Shown piece by piece: positions 7,842-14,468 of a DNA stretch of 33,803 bases; positions within the stretch are counted from its first letter, which is position 1, and every line of letters starts with the position of its first letter. A program made the translations under genes and the position numbers. Below the pieces are notes generated by a model, which was given only the letters and a program-made list of their open reading frames with translations, did not search any database and was not told the origin of the DNA. The stretch is from an uncultured Eubacteriales bacterium (GTDB lineage Bacteria; Bacillota; Clostridia; Oscillospirales; CAG-272), in NCBI GenBank assembly GCA_934462885.1, contig CAKSJC010000001.1, positions 1 to 33,803 of the forward strand, read 5' to 3'.

Positions 7842-8621
7842 CTATATCTTTTCTCCGCCGGATATTTCTGAATTCCGGCTTTTTTTATGCTGTTCGGTAT
7901 CTCCCGTAAGTTCGGGAACAAACCAGCTTTTTTCGTGCTTTATCGAGAAATATCCGATTACCGACGCGAAAAGCGCGCCGAGAGTATCTACAATTATATC
8001 TTTCATTGTGTCGAGAAGCGCGGCTCTGCCGACAAGCAGAGTTCCGTCTTCAGTCATAAATTTTTGCATATTAAGACCGAGAAGTCCGTCAAAGGAAAAC
8101 TCGTAAATTTCCCACAGAGATCCGATCGTTACAGAAAAGGAAAACGCGAACAGAGAGATAAAAAACGGCGAGAGCTTAACTACAAGATGTTCGTCGCGGT
8201 TTAAGATGTAAACGACCATCAGTCCGAAGAACCCCGTCATTATGCTGCTCATTGAATGTAAGATAACATCCCAGTGCGGAATCAGATAATAAAAGCTTCT
8301 TACTTCTCCGAGGAATATCGCGCAGTACAGGAAAATTATATAAAGAGTATACAAAACGACGGGAGGTTCGAATTTGAAGCGTTTTGCGAGTAAGCTCGGA
8401 ATGTGCATCACGATGACTCCGAGGATACATTGAACGAGCATCAGTACATAATCCGCGTGCGAATGATAACCTGCTTTGTTTTCCGCCTCCGGAGCTGCCG
8501 CCATCATAACTATAAGAAAAATTATTGGTATAATGAAGCTTGCCATTACGAGTATATAAATGAGCTTGCCGAAACGCTTTCCGCGCATAGGCGGAGCCGT
8601 TCTGCCGGTGTCTCTTTTCAT
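7842..8621 (-). CDS. DUF2238/YjdF-like polytopic membrane protein
   Basis: The 259-residue protein has several hydrophobic segments: near residues 20-45, a pair in the first half with IPSLLAKRF between, and others around YIIFLYCAIF and GFFGLMVVYIL. Conserved-looking motifs are LHSMSS, LWEIYEFSFDGLLG and DTMKDIIVDTLGAL. This pattern of His, Trp-Glu-x-x-Glu-Phe and Asp-Thr-x-x-Asp ... Gly-Ala resembles the DUF2238/YjdF family, whose function is unknown. The open frame starts at 8654, but ATG 8621 is preferred because AGGAG lies 7 bases upstream. No function is proposed. It directly precedes pheA. Confidence 0.7.
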   Translation of the reverse strand: MKRDTGRTAPPMRGKRFGKLIYILVMASFIIPIIFLIVMMAAAPEAENKAGYHSHADYVLMLVQCILGVIVMHIPSLLAKRFKFEPPVVLYTLYIIFLYCAIFLGEVRSFYYLIPHWDVILHSMSSIMTGFFGLMVVYILNRDEHLVVKLSPFFISLFAFSFSVTIGSLWEIYEFSFDGLLGLNMQKFMTEDGTLLVGRAALLDTMKDIIVDTLGALFASVIGYFSIKHEKSWFVPELTGDTEQHKKSRNSEISGGEKI

Positions 8622-8778
8622 AGAGATTCTCCTATTCTTTTCTTTGTTCAACATTTTATCATTAAATCGTTGCCATATGGTTACAAAAATATTAATAACT
8701 CGATTTTTTTCGAATCATTAGGTTAAAAAAAAGAACAAAGGATTTTGTGAATAAAATGTTAAAATGATGTTGCTCTTA

Positions 8779-8807
8779 TTGATGAGGGGGAGAAGTTATG
8801 ATATAAT
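8779..8807 (+). promoter_or_regulatory. Sigma-A promoter of the tandem GNAT gene
   Basis: TTGATG (8779-8784) and a perfect TATAAT (8802-8807) are separated by 17 bases, about 70 bases ahead of the GNAT start codon. Confidence 0.75.
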
Positions 8808-8879
8808 GTTTCAAGTAAAAATTGTGCTTAGAAACAGGCAAAGATTGTCTTTGATTTATTATAGAAAGAGGTTTTTGAT

Positions 8880-9755
8880 ATGTTGAATATCGTCGAAGCA
8901 TTCAGAGTATATGAACATTGTTTCCCGGATTACGTCATCAGTGAAAAATACTTTACCGATATGGTAAACAGAGAAGATTCTCTCATAATTGCCAAACAAG
9001 AGGACGACGAGATAATAGGTTCTTTTATTTTGGTAACGAATAAGAATCATGTTGCGGCTCTTGGTGTAAAACCCAAATACAGACACCGCGGTAAAGGTTA
9101 TGAGTTGCTCAAAGAAGCTGAAAAGCGCGCCAAAGAACAAGGCTGCGATAAAATGATTCTCGGCGGAGTAGGAGATTTCTTTGTTGACGGCGTACCGACA
9201 GAGTTTTCTAATCTCAAGTATTTTGAGGAAAGAGGATATGTTCCGGTAGGCGAAACATACGATATGTACTATGATGTAGATAAAATGGGGCGCTATATGC
9301 CCGATACCACACTTTTCCATTCGGCTCCCGAAGAGGCAAAATTCAAAATCTACGAAGCAAGCGAACAATTCATTAAAGATCAGCTATGGGCTGTTGCAAA
9401 GACGACAGAAGAAGAATATTTCGACGCAACACAGGAAGAGGGAACTATAACATTCGGCGTTGAGAACAATGCAAGAATCTGCGGATTCTGCGTTCTTTCC
9501 GATACAGCAAACAGATATCATCCCTACGTTGAAAAATACGGCAAAGTCGGCTCGATCAGAGGACTCAGCGTTATCCGCGGTGAACGTCTCCTCGGATACG
9601 GACGCACGTTAGCCGCATCGGCGGTTATTTGCCTCAAAAAGAAAGGCTGCAAGGGTATAGAAATCCTCGGCATTAAGCCGGATATGGTTGATTTCTTCCA
9701 GCCGATAGGTTTCCGTGTAATGCACCGTATGGTACGTATGGAAAAGACTCTTTGA
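8880..9755 (+). CDS. Tandem GNAT-family N-acetyltransferase
   Basis: The 291-residue protein has an N-terminal GNAT domain with the acetyl-CoA binding motif A as VKPKYRHRGKGYELL (63-77). The second half (about 170-291) contains GLSVIRGERLLGYGRTLAASAVICLKK-type sequence, which looks like a second GNAT fold with R-x-x-G-x-G-like spacing, ending in FFQPIGFRVMHRMVRMEK. The substrate is unknown. AGAGG precedes the ATG. It is the only plus-strand gene between pyrI and the window end, and it has its own promoter and terminator. Its codons look somewhat more AT-rich than those of neighbouring genes by eye, so it may be a later arrival. Confidence 0.8.
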   Translation: MLNIVEAFRVYEHCFPDYVISEKYFTDMVNREDSLIIAKQEDDEIIGSFILVTNKNHVAALGVKPKYRHRGKGYELLKEAEKRAKEQGCDKMILGGVGDFFVDGVPTEFSNLKYFEERGYVPVGETYDMYYDVDKMGRYMPDTTLFHSAPEEAKFKIYEASEQFIKDQLWAVAKTTEEEYFDATQEEGTITFGVENNARICGFCVLSDTANRYHPYVEKYGKVGSIRGLSVIRGERLLGYGRTLAASAVICLKKKGCKGIEILGIKPDMVDFFQPIGFRVMHRMVRMEKTL

Positions 9756-9786
9756 TCATTAATATTAATACATAGTAAAAATTACA

Positions 9787-9834
9787 CTTTAATACAAAAA
9801 GGAAGTTCATTGGAACTTCCTTTTTGTATTAAAG
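9787..9834. terminator. Very strong bidirectional terminator
   Basis: A perfect 22-base inverted repeat (9787-9808 with 9813-9834) around a 4-base ATTG loop. The GC-rich core GGAAGTTC/GAACTTCC is followed by TTTTT in both directions. It sits between the convergent GNAT gene and the downstream lipoate ligase gene and should stop transcription from each side. Confidence 0.92.
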
Positions 9835-9876
9835 CCTTTGTTTTAGATACAGTACGGAAACAGAGGTGCTGCACGG

Positions 9877-10839
9877 TCAAGAAAACAGTCCGTTTGCTAT
9901 CTCTTCCGGAGTTATAGCGTAAAAAGAAAGAGGCTTTAGAGCAGAGAGTACACTTTCCGGGGTGAACGGGCAGCCGCGGAGCGCACCGGAAATCGTGTCG
10001 GCATCATCAACTCCAAAAAAGTCTCCCGAAATACCTGCCGACTCAATCTTTCCTTTTTTTACAGTAAAGCCGATCACGAGATTCCCTCCGGGAAGATGAA
10101 GAGTTTTTTCGGCTTCAAAGGCGGGAGAAGCCGCATATATCACCGCAGGATCGGCGAATTTTTCAGCTGCAAAGGCGATTATGCGGCGCTCGTCATCGGG
10201 TGTTATTATGTATTTTGAATCCGTCATTGAAGAAATAAGTCTGCGGCGGAATTCCCCGCCGTCCATGTCTGAGGACAGATGCTCCCGTATGTTCGTCACT
10301 CTATCGCGCACCGACTTTATCGATTTTGAGGTGATTTTGTATTCTTTCGGTGTGGTAGAGCGCACAAGCTCGTTAATGTCGGTATCAAAGAGCAGTGAGC
10401 CGTGGTGTACGGTAGAGCCTTTCAGCTTATACTGCGCGTTTCCGCTTATTTTTTTCCCGCAGAGCGTGATATCGTTTCGTCCGGTCGGTTCAACGTCTGC
10501 ACCGAGTGAGCGAAGAGCGCTCACTATCGGATTGACGAAACGCGCAAATTCTATCATGCCGGGTTCGGTACGGCGAGTTATAAAAGTAAACTGCCATCCG
10601 CCTTGGTCGGTGTATATGGTGCCTCCTCCCGACATACGGCGCACAACGGTGATACCGTGTTCTTTCGCGTATTCGCCGTTTATTTCCTCGAGAGTGTTCT
10701 GATATTTTCCGATCATCAGAGTGGGAGATGTGTTCCACAGCATAAAAACGTCGTCTCCGAGATCTTTTTCGGAGGCAAAGTAGTATTCGCATCCGAAATT
10801 ATAAAAAACATCGGTTGAATGAGTGTCAATAAATATCAT
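9877..10839 (-). CDS. lplA: Lipoate-protein ligase A, copy 1
   Basis: Activates lipoate (or octanoate) with ATP and transfers it to the lysine of lipoyl domains. The 320-residue protein has RRMSGGGTIYTDQG (67-80), GKKISGNA (128-135), HHGSLLFDTD (145-154) and KSVRDRVTNI (175-184), which contains the lysine that contacts lipoyl-AMP in LplA enzymes. It also has the C-terminal accessory domain that distinguishes true LplA from LipB/LipM. It overlaps lipA by 4 bases and is the last gene of the lipoyl cluster, immediately before the terminator at 9787-9834. Confidence 0.9.
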   Translation of the reverse strand: MIFIDTHSTDVFYNFGCEYYFASEKDLGDDVFMLWNTSPTLMIGKYQNTLEEINGEYAKEHGITVVRRMSGGGTIYTDQGGWQFTFITRRTEPGMIEFARFVNPIVSALRSLGADVEPTGRNDITLCGKKISGNAQYKLKGSTVHHGSLLFDTDINELVRSTTPKEYKITSKSIKSVRDRVTNIREHLSSDMDGGEFRRRLISSMTDSKYIITPDDERRIIAFAAEKFADPAVIYAASPAFEAEKTLHLPGGNLVIGFTVKKGKIESAGISGDFFGVDDADTISGALRGCPFTPESVLSALKPLSFYAITPEEIANGLFS

Positions 10840-11726
10840 TTTTCATCACCGCATATCATGTTGAACGCTTCAGCCGCCATATAAGAACTTCGAACGAGCG
10901 GTGAACTTACAACGTATTTTATTCCGTGAGATAAGGCTTCTTTTTTGTAATCCTCAAATTCCGCCGGAGTCACGTATCTCACAAGAGGCGCGTTTTCCGA
11001 CGATGGCGGAAGATATTGGCTTATCGTGAGAATATCGCATCCGACGGACGCAATATCTGAAAAAAGTGCGCTTATCTGCGCGTCAGTCTCGCCAAGCCCG
11101 AGCATTATTCCGGTTTTTGTAACCGCCGCGCCTTTTTCCTTGCAATAATGAAGAAGGCGAAGCGAGCGTTCATATGAAGCCTTCGGACGGATATCGGCGT
11201 AAAGCTCGCGTACTGTTTCCATATTGTGGTTCAATACATCCGGGCGTGCGTCCATTATTGTGTCGTAAGATGATGTACGCCCCATCATATCGGAGATAAG
11301 AACTTCTGCGGTGACTCCGGGGCAGCTTTCATGAATGGCGTGTATAACGGCAGCAAATTGCGCAGCCCCGCCGTCCTCAAGATCATCGCGCGTCACACAG
11401 GTTATAACAGCGTGGCGAAGTCCGAGTTCTGCCGCGGCTTTCGCTATCTTTCGCGGTTCTTCGGGATCGGGAGGGAGAAGATCTTTTTTCGATGTGTGTC
11501 CGATGTTGCAGAATTTGCAGTTTCTCGTGCAGTTTTTGCCGAGTATCATAAAAGTGGCGGTTTTTTTTCTGAAACATTCTCCGATGTTCGGACAGTTTGC
11601 GCTGTCGCAGACAGTATTAAGACCGAGACTTGCCATAAGAGAAGCGACCGCCGTGCTTTCCTTTGCATTGTAGCGCACCTTTAACCATTCGGGTTTTCCC
11701 CCGGCAGTTTGAATAGATTTGTCCAT
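10836..11726 (-). CDS. lipA: Lipoyl synthase (radical SAM)
   Basis: Inserts two sulfur atoms into a protein-bound octanoyl group. In 296 residues it has the auxiliary-cluster cysteines 40, 45 and 51 (C-x4-C-x5-C) and the radical SAM cysteines 66, 70 and 73 (C-x3-C-x2-C), plus the C-terminal RSSY that supplies the serine ligand of the auxiliary cluster. It starts 4 bases after the stop of the small lipoyl-domain gene and overlaps the lplA gene behind it. The ribosome binding site is weak, so translation may be coupled to the gene in front. Confidence 0.95.
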   Translation of the reverse strand: MDKSIQTAGGKPEWLKVRYNAKESTAVASLMASLGLNTVCDSANCPNIGECFRKKTATFMILGKNCTRNCKFCNIGHTSKKDLLPPDPEEPRKIAKAAAELGLRHAVITCVTRDDLEDGGAAQFAAVIHAIHESCPGVTAEVLISDMMGRTSSYDTIMDARPDVLNHNMETVRELYADIRPKASYERSLRLLHYCKEKGAAVTKTGIMLGLGETDAQISALFSDIASVGCDILTISQYLPPSSENAPLVRYVTPAEFEDYKKEALSHGIKYVVSSPLVRSSYMAAEAFNMICGDEK

Positions 11727-11730
11727 AGAT

Positions 11731-11970
11731 TCAGAGAGTTTCCGCTGAAGCTATTGCTCTTCCGCACTCGATTTCGTCGCCCTCTTCACAGAGGAGCGAG
11801 AGTATCTTCATATCTGCGGAGGCTTCAACTTCGCTTATTACCTTGTCGGTTTCAAGTTCAAACAGAACTTCCCCTTCTTTAATAATATCTCCGGGGGAAA
11901 CATTAAATCTGCATACTTTTCCCGACTTCATTTCGGGGCGGAGACGGGGCATCGTTATTTCAATTTTCAT
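11731..11970 (-). CDS. Free-standing lipoyl (biotinyl/lipoyl attachment) domain protein
   Basis: The 79-residue protein is a single lipoyl domain of the 2-oxoacid dehydrogenase E2 type: MKIEITMPRLRPEM at the start and FELETDKVISEVEA around residues 37-50, where Lys43 in the ETDK turn is the expected modified lysine. No E2 catalytic domain follows; the gene stops just before lipA. It is shorter than GcvH (about 125 residues) and lacks its flanking sequence. ATG 11970 is chosen over the longer open frame because GAGGTGATC sits directly upstream. Its location with lipA and two ligases says it is a lipoylated carrier. Its partner enzyme is not in the window. A biotin carrier role is less likely because the MKM motif is absent. 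Confidence 0.88.
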   Translation of the reverse strand: MKIEITMPRLRPEMKSGKVCRFNVSPGDIIKEGEVLFELETDKVISEVEASADMKILSLLCEEGDEIECGRAIASAETL

Positions 11971-12198
11971 TTTGATCACCTCTGCCGGACAGAGCGGCAA
12001 ATTTGAAATTTTTATAAAACGACATTTTAATATAAGTTAATATAAGAATATCGCGTTTTTATACTTAAGCATTGTCGTGCAGGCGCACAGCGTATCGGTA
12101 GTTTTAATGTGTTTTTTATCCGCGTACTTGCGTGAGCAAAGCTAAGGAACATAAGCGTTTGCGGGCTTGGCGCATATTGCGTAATGTCATACTTTATA

Positions 12199-12224
12199 TT
12201 CGGAACAGATTTTCTGTCCCCGAA
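12199..12224 (-). terminator. Hairpin after the second lipoate ligase gene
   Basis: TTCGGAACAG (12199-12208) can pair with CTGTCCCCGAA (12214-12224) with one bulge, directly after the ligase stop codon. There is no T-run behind it on the minus strand, so it may be an RNA 3' or processing structure instead of a true terminator. Confidence 0.35.
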
Positions 12225-12228
12225 CAAA

Positions 12229-13170
12229 TTAAGCGAATACCATTTTCTCAATAACGGCGGATATGGCGTCGGGAAAAGCATTCTTTAATTCCTCCGTGGT
12301 GAGACGGATTCCAATAGCAGACGCGAGGATATCGTTAATTTCATCGTAATCGGATGTCAGAGAAGTTATGAGTCCGTTTTTTGAGTTCAAAACGAATTTT
12401 ACACGCTTTTCTCCGATCGTATCTTCATGTTCGACGCAAAACGCCGGAGAGCGTGCGAAATTCCACTCAAAGCTGCGGTATTTTTCAGCGATCCGACTGA
12501 TCTCCGATAATTCCGCATGGTCAAAAATAACCGGACGTATTTTTTCGCGGCATAGTGCGAGTCTGATTGCGGCGGCAAATTCGTATATATCTATGTCATC
12601 TTTCATATACGGGCGTATGTTTGCGACGGGGGCGGGATTGCTTTTTATCGACTTGGATATGACTCCCGTTCTTGCGTTTCCGGTGACAGAGGACAAGACT
12701 GAAAGATCCGAATCAAAAAGAAGAGTTCCATGGTGCATCATCCTGTTTTTTGATACGGCTTCCGCGTTTCCGCTTACTTTTTTTCCGTCAACCGTTATGT
12801 CAAACGAGTTCCCGAGACATACCGGAACTCCGAGAGAGCGAAGCGCTTCTGCAATTGGAGAAAGAAAGCGTTCATAGTCCGGAAAAGAATTGCTTTTGTC
12901 GGTTATTACCGTAAAGTTTAAGTTGCCGGAGTCGTGATAGACGCATCCGCCGCCGCTGTTACGCCGAACGGCAGCTATTCCTGCTTCTTTTGTAAGACGG
13001 AGCGAGAATTCCTCAAAAGGATTTTGGAATTTTCCGTAAACAACAGTTGGCGGACTTATCCAAAGCATGAGATATTCCCCGACGGTATAGTTCTCAAGAA
13101 GAAACTCTTCTTCCGCAAGAGCGAAAGCCGCGTCATGCGAATTATTCAGTGAATTTTCAACATATATCAT
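12229..13170 (-). CDS. Lipoate-protein ligase A homologue, copy 2 (divergent)
   Basis: The 313-residue protein aligns along its length with the other ligase of this window: RRNSGGGCVYHDSGNLNF (69-86), GKKVSGNA (129-136), HHGTLLFDSD (146-155) and a C-terminal accessory domain. Where copy 1 reads KSVRDRVTNI, this one reads KSNPAPVANI (about 175-184), so the segment near the activating lysine has changed. The open frame reaches a TTG at 13278, but ATG 13170 matches the start of the family and of copy 1. The ribosome binding site is weak. A different acceptor or acyl donor (for example octanoate) is possible. It is separated from the lipoyl-domain gene by 258 bases in which I see no other gene. 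Confidence 0.88.
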   Translation of the reverse strand: MIYVENSLNNSHDAAFALAEEEFLLENYTVGEYLMLWISPPTVVYGKFQNPFEEFSLRLTKEAGIAAVRRNSGGGCVYHDSGNLNFTVITDKSNSFPDYERFLSPIAEALRSLGVPVCLGNSFDITVDGKKVSGNAEAVSKNRMMHHGTLLFDSDLSVLSSVTGNARTGVISKSIKSNPAPVANIRPYMKDDIDIYEFAAAIRLALCREKIRPVIFDHAELSEISRIAEKYRSFEWNFARSPAFCVEHEDTIGEKRVKFVLNSKNGLITSLTSDYDEINDILASAIGIRLTTEELKNAFPDAISAVIEKMVFA

Positions 13171-13185
13171 AGTTTGTCCCAAAGA

Positions 13186-13257
13186 TAAACTTTTGTTTAC
13201 GGCGCAATCAATAATGAGAAAATATCTTATTTGCGCCGAAGTTTGAGCATGCTTCGG
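13186..13257 (-). promoter_or_regulatory. Structured leader of the second lipoate ligase gene
   Basis: Three inverted pairs lie just upstream of the start codon: CCGAAG/CTTCGG (13236-13241 with 13252-13257), CGGCGCAA/TTGCGCCG (13200-13207 with 13231-13238) and TAAAC/GTTTA (13186-13190 with 13195-13199). The first two share the bases 13236-13238, so they cannot both form fully. This is a pattern seen in attenuators and riboswitches, but I recognise no known family. Confidence 0.4.
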
Positions 13258-13304
13258 AAAATCTCGATAGAGGGTCAAGTGTTATCTTAACTTAACTCTA
13301 TCTG

Positions 13305-14447
13305 TCAGTCGGGATTTCTCTCTCCGAGAATCACTCTGTATTTCTGATAGAAGCTTTCGTAGTATCCGCCGTCGAGTGCGTCTCTTATTTTTTTTGTGAG
13401 ATCGTTGTAGAAGTAGAGGTTATGCAGAACCGCAAGGCGCATTCCGAGTATCTCTTTTGCTTTGATGAGGTGGCGGATATACGCTCTGCTGTGGTTGCGG
13501 CAGGCGGGGCAGCCGCAGTTTTCATCAATAGGACGGGGATCGTTCATGTATTTCTCGTTTAAGAGATTCATTTTTCCGTTCCATGTAAAGAGGTTTCCGT
13601 GACGTGCATTTCTCGATGGCATTACGCAGTCGAAGAAATCAACTCCGCGGTGAACACCTTCGACGATATTTACGGGAGTTCCGACTCCCATAAGATATCT
13701 TGGTTTGTCTTTCGGCATATACGGCTCAACCGCTTCGATTATGCGGTACATTTCTTCGGTTTCCTCTCCGACGGCAAGGCCTCCTATGGCGTATCCGTCG
13801 CAGTCAAGTTCACGTATTTGCTCCATATGGCGTATTCTGAGATCGGCATACGTACTCCCCTGATTTATTCCGAACAAGAGCTGTCCGGGGTTTACCGTGT
13901 CCTCAAGAGAGTTAAGACGGCGAAGCTCTTCTTTGCATCGCGCGAGCCATCGGGTAGTACGGTCACAGGAGTTTCTCGTGTAATTGTACTCAGCAGGGTT
14001 TTCGATGCATTCATCGAACGCCATGGCAATGGTGGAGCCAAGGTTTGACTGTATGCGCATACTCTCTTCGGGACCCATAAATATACGTTTTCCGTCAAGG
14101 TGACTGCGAAAATATACGCCTTCTTCTTTAATTTTGCGCAAACTTGCGAGTGAAAAGACCTGAAATCCGCCGCTGTCGGTAAGAGTCGGCTTGTCCCAGC
14201 CTGTGAACTTCTGAAGTCCGCCCTGATCGTGGATAAGGCGGTCTCCGGGTCTTATGTGAAGATGATACGTGTTAGAAAGCATTACCTGGCAGTTGACTTC
14301 TTTTAAGTCGAAAGCGGATACTCCGCCTTTTATTGCGGCGCAGGTTGCAACGTTCATGAATACGGGCGTTTCAATCACACCGTGAGGTGTTATGAGACGT
14401 CCGCGGCGTGCGTGACTGTTTTCGTCGGGTTTAATGAGAATGAACAT
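13305..14447 (-). CDS. tgt: tRNA-guanine (queuine) transglycosylase
   Basis: Exchanges guanine 34 of tRNAs with GUN anticodons for the preQ1 base. The 380-residue protein contains TPVFMNVATCAAIKGG (28-42), DSGGFQVFSL (91-100) with the active-site aspartate at 91, a second-half DGYAIGGLAVGE segment, and the zinc ligands Cys311, Cys313, Cys316 and His342. GGAG precedes the ATG. It follows mutL by 21 bases and is probably co-transcribed. No queA or preQ1 synthesis gene is seen here. Confidence 0.95.
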   Translation of the reverse strand: MFILIKPDENSHARRGRLITPHGVIETPVFMNVATCAAIKGGVSAFDLKEVNCQVMLSNTYHLHIRPGDRLIHDQGGLQKFTGWDKPTLTDSGGFQVFSLASLRKIKEEGVYFRSHLDGKRIFMGPEESMRIQSNLGSTIAMAFDECIENPAEYNYTRNSCDRTTRWLARCKEELRRLNSLEDTVNPGQLLFGINQGSTYADLRIRHMEQIRELDCDGYAIGGLAVGEETEEMYRIIEAVEPYMPKDKPRYLMGVGTPVNIVEGVHRGVDFFDCVMPSRNARHGNLFTWNGKMNLLNEKYMNDPRPIDENCGCPACRNHSRAYIRHLIKAKEILGMRLAVLHNLYFYNDLTKKIRDALDGGYYESFYQKYRVILGERNPD

Positions 14448-14468
14448 ATTTACTCCGATTTATTTATT

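Noticed and set aside
6576..8621. T-box or leader-peptide attenuator for pheA
   Set aside because: Upstream of the DUF2238-like gene and pheA there is no TGGNACC-type T-box sequence and no run of Phe codons in a short leader frame.
8859..9368. 169-codon minus-strand frame opposite the GNAT gene
   Set aside because: Antisense to a clear acetyltransferase that has a promoter, ribosome binding site and terminator on the plus strand; the translation looks like a complement artefact.
12027..12281. 84-codon minus-strand frame behind the second ligase gene
   Set aside because: It starts inside the ligase gene in another frame; no ribosome binding site; the protein text is not family-like.
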